Below, in pieces: positions 52,649 through 61,716 of a stretch of 64,000 nucleotides of DNA; the stretch's first letter is position 1; each line of letters begins with the position of its first letter. The notes below the pieces were generated by a model. The model did not search any database, had not been told where the DNA came from, and saw nothing but the letters and a program-made list of their open reading frames with translations. Source of the DNA: Cellulosimicrobium marinum (lineage in GTDB: Bacteria > Actinomycetota > Actinomycetes > Actinomycetales > Cellulomonadaceae). The stretch lies in NCBI RefSeq assembly GCF_020551945.1, contig NZ_JAJBZH010000001.1:314108-378107 (forward strand). Reading direction: 5' to 3'. The position numbers were made by a program, and so were the translations under genes.

Positions 52649-53293
52649 ATGCGATCTCCGGTGCGTGCCGTCGCCCACGGTGCCGTGCTCGTCGCGGTGG
52701 CCGGCCTCTGCGTCGCGACGGTCCTGAGCGGGGCGTTCGACGTGGTGACGCTCGGTGCGGCACCCGGCGCGGTGTCGGCCGGGTCGTCGGGCGGGTCGGC
52801 GGACCCGGCCGCCACGGACAGCACGGCGGACGCCGCCGCCGACGCCCCGGCCGACCCCGGGACCGACCCCGCGACGTCGGGCACGGCGGCGGACGGCGCC
52901 GACGCGGAGCACGACGCGGCACCGGACGGGGAGGAGCCCGTCGCGGCGGAGCCCGCGGACCCGGCGTGCCGCGAGGCCGAGGTCGCGTGGGGGGCCGCCG
53001 CGAAGGCGCAGGTCAACCTCAGCGTGGACCACCCGGCGGCGCTCGTCACGGGGTTCACCACCGCGCGGGACACCCTCGCCGCGACCGAGCCGCCGGCCCA
53101 GGTCGCGCACGACTGGGCCGTCGTCTCCACGTACCTGACGATGCTCGCCGACGCGGTGGAGGCCGCGGGGCCCCACGACCCGGAGGAGCTGGCCCGCTCC
53201 ATCGACCGGGTCGGCCGCCGCATCGACGCGGGCGCGCTCACGACGTCCTCCCAGCGCGTCACGGAGTTCTTCCAGGCGGGCTGCCCGGCCTGA
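52649..53293 (+). CDS. Exported or membrane-anchored Ala/Asp-rich protein of unknown function
   Basis: 214 residues from ATG 52649. A hydrophobic N-terminus (AVAHGAVLVAVAGLCVATVL) is a signal peptide or anchor. About 80 low-complexity residues (Ala, Asp, Gly, Pro, Thr) follow as a linker. The folded part is the last 110 residues, CREAEVAWGAAAKAQVNLSV, TRARDTLAATEPPAQ-type helix, DWAVVSTYLTMLADAVEAAG and RVTEFFQAGC. Its helical pattern resembles the end of the next gene (DFCTAFG...PAELSDDWDTVAGGF...NC), so the two look like diverged paralogues: both have a Cys near each end and a DW pair in the middle. Function unknown. Confidence 0.65.
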   Translation: MRSPVRAVAHGAVLVAVAGLCVATVLSGAFDVVTLGAAPGAVSAGSSGGSADPAATDSTADAAADAPADPGTDPATSGTAADGADAEHDAAPDGEEPVAAEPADPACREAEVAWGAAAKAQVNLSVDHPAALVTGFTTARDTLAATEPPAQVAHDWAVVSTYLTMLADAVEAAGPHDPEELARSIDRVGRRIDAGALTTSSQRVTEFFQAGCPA

Positions 53294-53397
53294 CGCCGCC
53301 CCGGACTTCACCCGCATGACGTACGCCACATGGGGAGACCTCCCCGGTCGGGGGTGTGCGGCGCGCCGTCGGGCCCGGGACCGGCCACGATGTGTCC

Positions 53398-53925
53398 ATG
53401 CGCAACCGAACGACGATCACCCGGACCACCGCCGCGCTCGCCACGAGCACCCTGCTCGTCCTCGGGCTCGCCGCCTGCGGCGGGTCCGGCGACGACGAGG
53501 CCACCACCCAGGACACCGCCACCGAGGAGTCGACCGGCACCGAGGAGACGACCGAGGAGACCACCGAGGAGACGACCGAGGAGGGCACGACCGAGGCGGA
53601 GGGCGAGGGCGACTTCTGCACCGCCTTCGGCACCCTGACCTCCGCCCAGGGCGAGCTCTCCGGTCTCGACATGAACGACCCCGAGGCTGCGCTCGCGACC
53701 TTCGAGGAGTTCACGGGCACGCTCGAGGCCGCCGAGGCCCCGGCCGAGCTCTCCGACGACTGGGACACCGTCGCCGGGGGCTTCCGCACCCTGACGGACA
53801 CGCTGGAGACGGCGACGAACGACCCGGAGAACGCCGACCCGAGCGCCGCGATGGGCCTGCTGAGCGACGAGGCGTTCACGACCGCGCTGACGAACGTCGC
53901 CACGTACGGCGCGCAGAACTGCTGA
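53398..53925 (+). CDS. Putative lipoprotein with Thr/Glu repeats
   Basis: 175 residues from ATG 53398. ALATSTLLVLGLAACGGSGD is a lipoprotein signal with the LAAC lipobox (lipidated Cys27). The mature start is a Glu/Thr-rich stretch (TEETTEETTEETTEEGTTEA) acting as a spacer from the membrane. A helical domain then begins at DFCTAFGTLTSAQGELSGLD and ends at YGAQNC, with cysteines at both ends that can pair. FEEFTGTLEAAEAPAELSDDW resembles the previous exported protein. Function unknown; probably extracytoplasmic. Confidence 0.75.
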   Translation: MRNRTTITRTTAALATSTLLVLGLAACGGSGDDEATTQDTATEESTGTEETTEETTEETTEEGTTEAEGEGDFCTAFGTLTSAQGELSGLDMNDPEAALATFEEFTGTLEAAEAPAELSDDWDTVAGGFRTLTDTLETATNDPENADPSAAMGLLSDEAFTTALTNVATYGAQNC

Positions 53926-54027
53926 CCCGACCCTGACCGACCCGACCCCGGGTCGCGCGGCACGCCCCACCGGGCACACCGTGCGGCTCGGGGTCCGTCG
54001 TCCCCGCCGCTGCGCGAAGATGGACCC

Positions 54028-55680
54028 ATGCCCGCACCCGAGGACCGTCCCAGCCCGCCGCCGCCCGGGACGGGACTGCCGCCCGGCGCGCTCGAGCCCG
54101 CCGTGGACGCCCTGCACGCCGACCTCGCGGGCGCGGGCTTCACGGTCGACGGGGTCGAGGACGTCCTCGGGCCCGTCGCCGCCGCGGCGCTCCACCGCGA
54201 GCAGGCCGCCCCCGCACGCCGGGTGCTGCGCGAGCGCGCCGCGACGTCCGCGGACCACCCCGCCGCGGCGCTCGCGGCGCTCTTCCTCCTCGGTGACCCC
54301 GTCCCGCGCCGCGCCCTCGACGCCGCCCTCGCCCGCACCGGGACCGACGGCGCGCAGCGGCTCGGCCTCGTCGAGGCGGCGGGCACGGGCCCGGACGACC
54401 CGGTGCGCGCCGTCGTGGACCTGCGCCCGTACGCCGCGTCCGACGCCGCGGGCGATGTCACGTGGTGGCTGGCCTCCGACCTCGGCGAGCTCGCGACCGG
54501 CCGCCGTCTCGCCGCCGACCACGTGCTCGGCGCGGGCGGCGCGTCCCTCACGCTCGCCCAGGTGACCGTCCGCGACCCCGTCGAGCGGGTGCTCGACCTC
54601 GGCACCGGGTGCGGCATCCAGGCGCTGCACGCGGCCCGCCACGCCCGGCACGTCGTCGCGACGGACATCTCGCGGCGTGCGCTCGGCTTCGCCGCGTTCA
54701 ACGCCGCGCTCGACCTGCCCACGGGCGGCGCCGGGTCGTCCGGCGGCGGGGCGGCGCCCCTCGACCTGCGCGCCGGGTCGATGCTCGAGCCCGTCGCCGG
54801 CGAGCGGTTCGACCTCGTGGTGTCGAACCCGCCGTTCGTCATCACCCCGCGCACCGCGGGCGTCACCGAGTACGAGTACCGCGACGGCGGGCGCGCGGGC
54901 GACGACCTCGTGCGCGACCTCGTCACCGGCGTCGGCGCCGTCCTCGCCCCGGGCGGGGTCGCCCAGCTCCTCGGCAACTGGGAGCACCGCCGCGGCGAGC
55001 CGTGGACCGAGCGCGTCGGGGCGTGGCTCGACGCCGCGGGCCTCGACGGGTGGGTGGTGCAGCGCGAGGTGCTCGACCCTGCGGAGTACGCCGAGACGTG
55101 GATCCGCGACGGCGGCACGACGGCCGAGCGCGAGCCCGGCGCCTGGGACGCCGCGTACGAGGCGTGGCTCGACGACCTCGCGTCGCGCGACGTCGAGGCC
55201 GTCGGGTTCGGGATCGTCACGCTGCGTCGCCCGCGGGACGGCGCCCCCACGCTGCGTCGGCTGGAGGAGCACACCGGGTCGGTGCACCAGCCGCTGGGCG
55301 CGCACCTCGCGGCGTCGCTCGCGGCCCACGACTGGCTCGCGGCGCGCGACGACGCGGCGCTCGCCGCCGAGCGGCTCGTCGTCGCCGGCGACGTCACGGA
55401 GGAGCGGTTCCACACGCCGGGTGCCGCCGACCCGAGCGTCGTGCTGCTGCGCCAGGGCGGGGGTCTCGGCCGTGCGGTGCACGCGTCGACGGGCCTCGCG
55501 GCGCTGGTCGGCGCGTGCGACGGGGAGCTGGCCGTCGGTCAGCTCGTCGGGGCGATCGCCGCGCTGTTCGAGGTCCCGGCGGCGGACCTCGCGGCGGAGC
55601 TCGTCCCGGGCGTGCGGGGGCTGGTGCGCGACGGCCTGCTCCGGCCGAGCACGACGTTGCTGTCGGAAGAGCCCGGATAA
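54028..55680 (+). CDS. Class I SAM-dependent methyltransferase (N5-glutamine/RsmC-like NPPF type)
   Basis: 550 residues from ATG 54028. The first 170 residues are a helical domain with winged-helix features (HPAAALAALFLLGDPVPRRA). The methyltransferase core follows: VERVLDLGTGCGIQALHAARHA (motif I), VVATDISRRALGFAAFNAAL and FDLVVSNPPFVITPRTAGVT, in which NPPF is the motif IV of enzymes that methylate exocyclic or amide nitrogens (N5-Gln, N6-A). The C-terminal 140 residues are an extra helical domain (VHASTGLAALVGACDGELAV). This architecture matches a group annotated as methyltransferase, often DUF7059-containing, in actinobacteria. The substrate (release factor, rRNA or a small molecule) is not known. 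Confidence 0.85.
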   Translation: MPAPEDRPSPPPPGTGLPPGALEPAVDALHADLAGAGFTVDGVEDVLGPVAAAALHREQAAPARRVLRERAATSADHPAAALAALFLLGDPVPRRALDAALARTGTDGAQRLGLVEAAGTGPDDPVRAVVDLRPYAASDAAGDVTWWLASDLGELATGRRLAADHVLGAGGASLTLAQVTVRDPVERVLDLGTGCGIQALHAARHARHVVATDISRRALGFAAFNAALDLPTGGAGSSGGGAAPLDLRAGSMLEPVAGERFDLVVSNPPFVITPRTAGVTEYEYRDGGRAGDDLVRDLVTGVGAVLAPGGVAQLLGNWEHRRGEPWTERVGAWLDAAGLDGWVVQREVLDPAEYAETWIRDGGTTAEREPGAWDAAYEAWLDDLASRDVEAVGFGIVTLRRPRDGAPTLRRLEEHTGSVHQPLGAHLAASLAAHDWLAARDDAALAAERLVVAGDVTEERFHTPGAADPSVVLLRQGGGLGRAVHASTGLAALVGACDGELAVGQLVGAIAALFEVPAADLAAELVPGVRGLVRDGLLRPSTTLLSEEPG

Positions 55681-55704
55681 CGACGACGACCCCGTGGTCG
55701 ACGG
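55645..55704. repeat. Weak hairpin repeat, possible copy C
   Basis: Arms 55645-55665 and 55681-55701 pair at only about 14 of 21 positions; the right side ACGACCCCGTGGTCGACGG resembles the right arm of copy B. It includes the stop codon of the methyltransferase gene. Confidence 0.3.
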
Positions 55705-55785
55705 CGAGCGACCTCGTGCTCGGCGCCGGACCGGACGGGCCGCACTGCGCGACACGCCCCGTGCGGGCGGTTACGTTCGGGAGGC

Positions 55786-56778
55786 ATGGACCTCGAACTG
55801 CGGCACCTGCGGATGATCGTGGCCGTGGCCGAGTCGGGCAGCGTGACGAAGGCCGCCGCGTCGCTGGGCGTGGCCCAGCCCGCGCTGACCGCCCAGCTCA
55901 ACCGGATCGACCGGTCGCTGGGCGGGTGCGTCTTCACGCGCGACCGTCAGGGGGCACGTCCGACCGAGCTCGGTGAGCTCGTCCTGCGCCACGCGCGCGT
56001 CCTGCTGCCGGCGATGTCGGCCCTGGTCGACGACGCGCGCCACCTCCTCAGCGCCGTCCCGTCGGGCCGGACGGTGCGCGTGGGGACGGTGAGCACGGCG
56101 ATCGGCGGGCTCTTCGCGCGCCGCCTGCACGAGACGCTGCCCGCGGCGGCGCCCGGCCTGACCGTCACGACGGCCACGTCGTGGAGCGTCGACGACACGG
56201 CCGAGCGGCTCGCGGCGGGCACGCTCGACGCCGCGCTCGTCGGCATGTGCGGCGACTCGCGCCCTCCCGGCCCGGGGCTGACGTGGACGGCGGTGCGCAC
56301 CGACCCCGTGTTCGTCCTCGTCGACGAGCGGCACCCGTGCGCCGGGCGTGGCGTCGTGGGCCTCGGCGAGCTCGCGGACGCGCTGTGGCTGTCCGCGCCG
56401 GGCAGCGGCTGCTTCGAGCAGTGCTTCGTCGCGGCGTGCGCCCGTGCGGGGTTCACGCCGCGCGCGATGGGCGAGTCGGACCGGACGGCGTGCATCGACC
56501 AGGTCCGGGGCGGGCACGCCGTCGCGCTCGTCCAGCCCGTGCTGCTCGACGCCCCCGGCGTGCGGACGGTCGCGCTCGACGGCGCGCCGCTGCGCTGGAC
56601 GCACCACGTCGGCTGGCGGCACGACGCGGGGGAGCGCCTGCCCGTGCACGTGGTCGCCGCGGCGGCCCGCTCCGCGCACCGGGACGCCGTCGCGCGCTCG
56701 CCCTACTACGCGCGGTGGCTCGTCGAGCACGGGGCGGGTACGGGTACGGGACCACCCGGACATACCGCCCGGGTATGA
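55786..56778 (+). CDS. LysR-family transcriptional regulator
   Basis: 330 residues from ATG 55786. DLELRHLRMIVAVAESGSVTKAAASLGVAQPALTAQLNRIDRSLG is the LysR winged HTH with the linker helix. Residues 95-300 form the periplasmic-binding-protein-like ligand domain (RTVRVGTVSTAIGGLFARRL, LDAALVGMCGDSR). The last part includes AARSAHRDAVARSPYYARWL. The gene lies 85 bp upstream of the secreted protease gene on the same strand; it may control it or belong to another regulon. There is no adjacent divergent target, which is unusual for LysR. Confidence 0.9.
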   Translation: MDLELRHLRMIVAVAESGSVTKAAASLGVAQPALTAQLNRIDRSLGGCVFTRDRQGARPTELGELVLRHARVLLPAMSALVDDARHLLSAVPSGRTVRVGTVSTAIGGLFARRLHETLPAAAPGLTVTTATSWSVDDTAERLAAGTLDAALVGMCGDSRPPGPGLTWTAVRTDPVFVLVDERHPCAGRGVVGLGELADALWLSAPGSGCFEQCFVAACARAGFTPRAMGESDRTACIDQVRGGHAVALVQPVLLDAPGVRTVALDGAPLRWTHHVGWRHDAGERLPVHVVAAAARSAHRDAVARSPYYARWLVEHGAGTGTGPPGHTARV

Positions 56779-56863
56779 CCTGAATGGCATCTGTGCGGCG
56801 TCGGGGAGCCCGCCTAGCGTGACCTCGACCGGGTCACCCGGGCCCGGCGAAGGGACGGACGAC

Positions 56864-58372
56864 ATGACACGACCACTCCCCAGGGCGCTCGCCGCGGTCA
56901 CCGCCGCCGCGACGCTCCTCGCGGGTTCCGCCGCGGCACAGACCGCCGCCGCGGCCCCCGCACCGGCCCCCGACGAGACCCGCGCGACGGTGCGCGCGGT
57001 CCCGAAGACGGCCCCCGGCCTGGAGCGCGCGCTGCAGCGCGACCTGGGCCTCAGCGCGCGCGACGCACGGCAGCGTCTCGCGTTCCAGTCCGACGCCGCG
57101 GGCACCGAGGCCGAGCTCGAGGACGAGCTCGGCGCGGACTACGCGGGTGCGTGGGTCGACGACGACGCCAACGTGCTCTACGTGGGGGTCGCCGAGGGCG
57201 CGTCCGCCGCGGACTCCGCCGCGGTCCGCGCCGAGGGGGCGCGCGCCGTCGCCGTCGCGCACTCGCTCGACGACCTCGAGACGTGGCGCGGTGCGCTCGA
57301 CGACGCCCTCGCCGACGACCCCGCCGCCCTCCCCGGCTGGTACGTGGACGTGACGCGCAACCGCGTCGTCGTGTCCGTGCGGGCGGGCGAGCGCGCGGAG
57401 GTGGCCGCGCAGGTCGCGGCCGCGGGCGTCCCGGCGGACGCGGTCGCGTACGCCGAGACCACGGAGACGCCCCGGCCCCTGATCGACGTGGTGGGCGGCA
57501 ACGCGTACACGATCGGCGGCGGGAGCCGCTGCTCGGTCGGGTTCGCGGTCCAGGGCGGGTTCGTCACGGCCGGGCACTGCGGCTCCACGGGCGCGCGGAC
57601 GTCCGGGCCGGCGGGCACGTTCCGCGGGTCGAGCTTCCCCGGCAACGACTACGCGTGGGTGCAGGTCGACGCCGGCAACACCCCCGTCGGGGCCGTGAAC
57701 AACTACTCCGGCGGACGCGTCCCGGTCGCAGGCGCCACGCAGGCCCCCGTCGGGTCGTCGGTGTGCCGCTCCGGCTCCACCACGGGCTGGCACTGCGGCA
57801 CCGTCCAGGCGTACAACGCCTCGGTGACGTACCCGCAGGGCACGGTCACCGGTCTCATCCGCACGAACGTGTGCGCCGAGCCGGGGGACTCCGGCGGCTC
57901 CCTCCTCGCGGGCAACCAGGCGCAGGGCGTGACGTCCGGCGGGTCGGGCAACTGCCGCAGCGGCGGGACGACGTACTTCCAGCCCGTCGGGGAGATCCTC
58001 TCGACGTACGGGCTGACCCTCGTCACGAGCGGCGGCGGCGGCAACCCCGAGCCGCCGACGGGGTGCTCGGGCTACGCGCGCACCTACACGGGCTCGCTGT
58101 CGTCCGGCGCGACCGCGGTCCAGCCGAACGGGTCCTACTTCACCGTCGGGTCGTCCGGCACCCACCGCGGCTGCGTCACCGGTGCGAGCGGCACCGACGT
58201 CGACCTGTACCTGCAGAAGTGGAACGGGTCCGCGTGGGCGTCGGTCGCGAGCTCGACGTCGCCCGGCGCGAACGAGTCCGTCACCTACGCGGGCACGCCC
58301 GGCTACTACCGGTACGTGGTCCACGCGTACTCGGGCTCCGGGTCGTACACGCTGGGAGTCACGACGCCGTGA
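56864..58372 (+). CDS. Secreted alpha-lytic-type (S1) serine protease with pro-region and C-terminal domain
   Basis: 502 residues from ATG 56864. The signal peptide (AVTAAATLLAGSAAAQTAAA) is followed by a pro-region of about 160 residues (LERALQRDLGLSARDARQRL, WYVDVTRNRVVVSVRAGERA) that acts as intramolecular chaperone in this family. The mature protease begins near IDVVGGNAYTIGGGSRCSVG. The triad is GFVTAGHCG (His238), GNDYAWVQV (Asp262) and CAEPGDSGGSLLAG (Ser343), with disulfides CSVG...GHCG, CRSG...WHCG and VCAE...GNCRS. A Gly-rich linker (SGGGGNPEPP) joins a C-terminal beta domain (GTDVDLYLQKWNGSAWASVA, GYYRYVVHAYSGSGSYTLGV), typical of PPC secretion domains. Closest known type: Cellulomonas/Streptomyces proteases. 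Confidence 0.94.
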   Translation: MTRPLPRALAAVTAAATLLAGSAAAQTAAAAPAPAPDETRATVRAVPKTAPGLERALQRDLGLSARDARQRLAFQSDAAGTEAELEDELGADYAGAWVDDDANVLYVGVAEGASAADSAAVRAEGARAVAVAHSLDDLETWRGALDDALADDPAALPGWYVDVTRNRVVVSVRAGERAEVAAQVAAAGVPADAVAYAETTETPRPLIDVVGGNAYTIGGGSRCSVGFAVQGGFVTAGHCGSTGARTSGPAGTFRGSSFPGNDYAWVQVDAGNTPVGAVNNYSGGRVPVAGATQAPVGSSVCRSGSTTGWHCGTVQAYNASVTYPQGTVTGLIRTNVCAEPGDSGGSLLAGNQAQGVTSGGSGNCRSGGTTYFQPVGEILSTYGLTLVTSGGGGNPEPPTGCSGYARTYTGSLSSGATAVQPNGSYFTVGSSGTHRGCVTGASGTDVDLYLQKWNGSAWASVASSTSPGANESVTYAGTPGYYRYVVHAYSGSGSYTLGVTTP

Positions 58373-58378
58373 GCCCGG

Positions 58379-58417
58379 CGGGCCCGTCGTCGCACCCGGG
58401 GTGCGGCGGCGGGCCCG
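58379..58417 (+). terminator. Hairpin after the protease gene
   Basis: Arms 58379-58397 and 58399-58417 pair at 17 of 19 positions (CGGGCCCGTCGTCGCACCC). It starts 6 bp after the stop codon. Confidence 0.7.
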
Positions 58418-58461
58418 TCCCGGCGGAGCGCGGTGGGCCGGGCGCGGCGGACGGCGGTGGA

Positions 58462-59154
58462 TCAGGCGAGGAGCGCCGGGCCGTAGCTCACGACGACGAG
58501 GATCGCGAGCGCCACGAGCCACGCCGCGACGAGGTACCCGTACGCGCCGGACCGCACGAACCCGAGCAGCCGCTCCTGGGCGCGCCGGGGCAGGTAGAGG
58601 TTGTCCTCCAGCACGTTCCAGTGCAGGAGCGAGGCGAACACGAGGGTCGTGGAGACGGTGATGAGCAGGCACCACGGGCACAGCGCCCCGATGACGACCA
58701 TCGACTGGTAGAAGAGCCAGTACGCGAACACGACGCCGAGGAAGTGCACGCACTGCGCGGCGAAGAGGAACCAGCGCGGGAACCGCGTCCCGCCGAGCGA
58801 CGCGACCGCGACCGTGATGACGATCGGTTCCGCGACCAGCCCCAGGAACGCGTTCGGGAAGCCGAACACCTGCGCCTGCCACGACTGCGCGACCGTGCCG
58901 CACGACAGCACGGTGTTCACGTCGCACGCCAGGGTCGCGGTGGGGTTCGCGGCCAGCACCACCGCGTCGTACGACAGCACGAACGCGGCCGTGAGGCTGA
59001 GCAGCCCGAACACGAGCATCTCGCCGAACAGGACGGCGCGGGAGTGCGTCCACCCGGTGGGCCGCTCCAGCGGGTCGTACCCGCCCCGGGTGCCCGACGA
59101 CGCGCGCGCGCCCGCACCCGGCCGGTCGGCGAGGGCGGTGGTCACGTCGGTCAT
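58462..59154 (-). CDS. Vitamin K epoxide reductase (VKOR) family protein
   Basis: 230 residues from ATG 59154, five membrane helices: VLFGEMLVFGLLSLTAAFVL, FPNAFLGLVAEPIVITVAVA, FLFAAQCVHFLGVVFAYWLF, VVIGALCPWCLLITVSTTLV and YLVAAWLVALAILVVVSYG. Cys77 and Cys85 (ACDVNTVLSC) form the loop pair, and Cys159-Cys162 (CPWC) is the quinone-facing active-site pair. Bacterial VKORs reoxidise DsbA-like proteins using menaquinone, so it supports disulfide formation in secreted proteins such as the adjacent protease. No DsbA domain is fused, as often in actinobacteria. Divergent from the Wadjet operon. Confidence 0.93.
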   Translation of the reverse strand: MTDVTTALADRPGAGARASSGTRGGYDPLERPTGWTHSRAVLFGEMLVFGLLSLTAAFVLSYDAVVLAANPTATLACDVNTVLSCGTVAQSWQAQVFGFPNAFLGLVAEPIVITVAVASLGGTRFPRWFLFAAQCVHFLGVVFAYWLFYQSMVVIGALCPWCLLITVSTTLVFASLLHWNVLEDNLYLPRRAQERLLGFVRSGAYGYLVAAWLVALAILVVVSYGPALLA

Positions 59155-59255
59155 GGGCGGTCCTCCGGGGGGCGGGAGCGGCGACCGGCCGGCAGGGTGG
59201 GCGCGCTGCCGGCCAGGCGCCGGGATCCAGCGTAGGAGCGCGCGACGTCGGGCGA

Positions 59256-59273
59256 CAGGGACCATGGTCCCTG
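59256..59273. promoter_or_regulatory. Perfect 18-bp palindrome upstream of the VKOR gene
   Basis: CAGGGACCATGGTCCCTG is fully self-complementary (9+9). It lies 102 bp before the VKOR start and about 160 bp before jetA. It could be an operator; nothing near it identifies the protein. Confidence 0.45.
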
Positions 59274-59289
59274 CCCTCGCGGGCCCGAG

Positions 59290-59349
59290 CGATGCACTCC
59301 GGGCCGGGTGATGCGCTCAGAGGTGCATCGCCCGGCCCGGCGTGCATCG
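59290..59349. repeat. 25-bp inverted repeat with GATGCR/TGCATC boxes upstream of jetA
   Basis: The arms 59290-59314 and 59325-59349 pair at 23 of 25 positions around a 10-base loop (left arm begins CGATGCACTCCGGGCCGGG). Each arm contains two short boxes: GATGCA and GATGCG on the left, TGCATC twice on the right. A TAGGAT hexamer at 59368-59373 could be the -10 element of the jet operon, so the repeat would occupy the -35 region and upstream. Candidate operator or transcript hairpin. Confidence 0.65.
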
Positions 59350-59434
59350 TTCGCGGTGCGCCCGACCTAGGATCGTCCCCGCGCCCCTGCCCTCCCGGCA
59401 CGGCGACCGCCCGCCCCCGCCCGGAAGGACCCGC

Positions 59435-61015
59435 GTGCTGCACGACGACGTCGAGGACCTGCGGCGGTCGAGCGCGGCATGGCGTCTCCTGCGCGCCGAC
59501 ACCGCCCCCCTCGTCCTGTCCTTCCTCGGCACCGTGTTCGTCGAGGAGAACGTGCGCGCCATCCCCGAGAGCGCGCTCGTCGCCCGCCTCGACGACCACC
59601 TGTACGCCCTGCACCGCGCCGACGCGCCCGGCACCGAGCCCCGCTACCCGCGCGCCCCGCAGGCGTACGTCGACCACTGGGCGCACCCCGACCAGGGCTG
59701 GTTGCGCGCCTGGTACCCGCCCGGGTCCGCCGAGCCCCACTACGACGCCACGCCCGCCGTCGAGCAGGCCGTGCGGTGGGTCACGTCCCTGCACGGGCGC
59801 GCGTTCGTCGGCACGGAGTCGCGCCTCGCGACCGTGTTCGAGCTCCTGCGCCAGCTCGCCGTCGGCACGCAGACCGACCCGGCCGAGCGGCTCCGCGAGC
59901 TCGAGGAGCGGCGCGCCCGCATCGACGACGAGATCGCCCAGGTGCGCGCCGGCCGGCTCGCCGTCCTCGACGCCGCTGCGCAGCGCGACCGCTACCAGCA
60001 GCTCACCCAGACCGCCGCCGACCTGCTCTCCGACTTCCGGGAGGTCGAGGCGAACTTCCGCACCCTCGACCGGGGGCTGCGGGAGCGGATCACCGGGTGG
60101 GACGGCGCGAAGGGCGAGCTCCTGGAGGAGGTCGTCCGCTCGCGCAGCGCCATCGCCGAGTCCGACCAGGGCCGCTCCTTCCACGCGTTCTACGACTTCC
60201 TCCTCGACCGCGGCCGGCAGGAGGAGTTCGCCCGCCTCGTCGAGCAGGTCCAGGGGCTCGACGCCCTCGCCGCCGACGACCCCGACGCGCACGCCGCCGA
60301 GCACCGCCGGCTGCGGCGCGTCCACTACGACTGGCTCGACGCCGGGGAGCGCACCCAGGCGACCGTGCGGACCCTGTCCGAGCAGCTGCGACGCTTCCTC
60401 GACGACCAGGTCTGGCTCGAGAACCGCCGCGTCATGGACCTCCTGCGCGGCATCGAGGCGAAGGCGCTCGCGGTGCGCGACGCCGCTGCCGCCGGTGCGG
60501 GCACGCCCCCGGGCGCGACCGTCGACGCCGTCGCCCCGGAGGTCGTGCTGCCCACGGAGCGACCCCTGTTCGCGCCGCGGCCCGTCGCGCGCGTCGACTC
60601 CGACCACGTGGAGAGCGGCGACGACGACTTCGAGGTCGGGGCGCTCTACGAGCAGGTGCACGTCGACCCCGACCGCCTCGCCCGGACCGTGCGGGGCGCG
60701 CTCGCCGGGCCCGGGGCCCGGTCGCAGGTCTCGCTCACCGACCTCGTCCGCGACGCCCCGCTGGAGCACGGGCTCGCGGAGCTCGTCACGTACCTCTCCC
60801 TCGACGACCCCCGGTTCGCCGTCGTGCACGACGACGACGCCACCGACGAGGTGAGCTGGCTCGGGGAGCCGCCGCCCGCCGTCGGGCACGCCGACGAACC
60901 CGCGGCGGAGCGCCCCGGGACGCAGCCCGTGGTGCGCGTCGCGCGCCTGCCCCGGGTCACGTTCGCGCGTCGCGGACCCACGACCGCCCCCGCCCGCACC
61001 GAGGAGGACCAGTGA
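59435..61015 (+). CDS. jetA: Wadjet protein JetA (DUF3375, MksF-like kleisin)
   Basis: 526 residues from GTG 59435, with GGAAGG nine bases upstream. [20 protein letters not shown] then [20 protein letters not shown] is the DUF3375 start. A winged-helix-like N-terminal domain (residues about 1-170) includes [20 protein letters not shown] and [21 protein letters not shown] long coiled coil follows ([41 protein letters not shown]). The C-terminal half contains [40 protein letters not shown]. JetA is the kleisin of the Wadjet SMC complex and bridges the two JetC heads. It overlaps jetB by GTGA. Length and motifs fit JetA/MksF. It opens the operon downstream of the inverted repeat. Confidence 0.93.
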   Translation: MLHDDVEDLRRSSAAWRLLRADTAPLVLSFLGTVFVEENVRAIPESALVARLDDHLYALHRADAPGTEPRYPRAPQAYVDHWAHPDQGWLRAWYPPGSAEPHYDATPAVEQAVRWVTSLHGRAFVGTESRLATVFELLRQLAVGTQTDPAERLRELEERRARIDDEIAQVRAGRLAVLDAAAQRDRYQQLTQTAADLLSDFREVEANFRTLDRGLRERITGWDGAKGELLEEVVRSRSAIAESDQGRSFHAFYDFLLDRGRQEEFARLVEQVQGLDALAADDPDAHAAEHRRLRRVHYDWLDAGERTQATVRTLSEQLRRFLDDQVWLENRRVMDLLRGIEAKALAVRDAAAAGAGTPPGATVDAVAPEVVLPTERPLFAPRPVARVDSDHVESGDDDFEVGALYEQVHVDPDRLARTVRGALAGPGARSQVSLTDLVRDAPLEHGLAELVTYLSLDDPRFAVVHDDDATDEVSWLGEPPPAVGHADEPAAERPGTQPVVRVARLPRVTFARRGPTTAPARTEEDQ

Positions 61016-61716
61016 GCACGTCGGCCGCCCCGACCCGTCCCGCGCGCAGCCCCGAGCTGTCCGTCGTCGTCACGTCCCTGCTCAAGGGCGTCGTCTACCG
61101 CGAGACGAGCCCCGAGACGTGGCGCGACCTGCTCGCGCACGACGCGCAGGTGCGCGACGCGGTGGCGCTGCTCGGCCTCCAGGTCGTGGTCGACGACGGC
61201 GACGGGTACGCGTTCCTGCGCTCGCAGCCGGAGCACGAGCGCGACGAGCGGGTGCCGCGGCTCGTCCCGCGGCGCGAGCTGCCGTTCGACGTGAGCCTCC
61301 TGCTCGCGCTGCTGCGCAAGCGGCTCGCGCAGGCCGACTCCGAGGGGGGCGAGACGCGGCTCGTGCTCGCGCGCGCCGAGATCGTCGACCTGCTGCGCGT
61401 GTTCCTCGCGCAGGACGCGGGCGCCGCGGCGAACGAGGCACGGCTCGTGGACCGCGTGGACGCGCTCGTGCGCCGCGTGGTCGAGCTGGGCTTCCTGCGG
61501 CCGGCGGACCCGGGGGACGACGCCGCGGGGTCGCCGGACGGCGGCGGGGCGGCGGACGGCGACGGGCCGGGCGACGCGCGGCGCTACGAGGTGCGCCGCA
61601 TCCTCAAGGCGTTCGTCGACGCGCAGTGGCTCGCGGACCTCGACGCGCGGCTCGCCGCCTACCTCGACGTGGCGGCAGGCCGGACGGACGGGACGACGAA
61701 GGGCACGGTGGCGTGA
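61012..61716 (+). CDS. jetB: Wadjet protein JetB (DUF4194, MksE-like KITE subunit)
   Basis: 234 residues from GTG 61012 (overlap GTGA with jetA). [45 protein letters not shown] is the DUF4194 start. DGYAFLRSQ, then [20 protein letters not shown] and [17 protein letters not shown] form the first winged helix. [20 protein letters not shown] and [27 protein letters not shown] form the second, with a Gly/Asp-rich insert (residues about 167-190) between them. JetB dimerises and binds the JetA kleisin. Its TGA shares the A with the JetC ATG (TGATG), so synthesis is coupled. Confidence 0.93.
   Translation: MSTSAAPTRPARSPELSVVVTSLLKGVVYRETSPETWRDLLAHDAQVRDAVALLGLQVVVDDGDGYAFLRSQPEHERDERVPRLVPRRELPFDVSLLLALLRKRLAQADSEGGETRLVLARAEIVDLLRVFLAQDAGAAANEARLVDRVDALVRRVVELGFLRPADPGDDAAGSPDGGGAADGDGPGDARRYEVRRILKAFVDAQWLADLDARLAAYLDVAAGRTDGTTKGTVA

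Noticed and set aside
56834-60889. 1351-codon open frame on the minus strand across the protease, VKOR and jetA
   Set aside because: It crosses several genes with clear motifs on other frames and has low-complexity translation; shadow frame.
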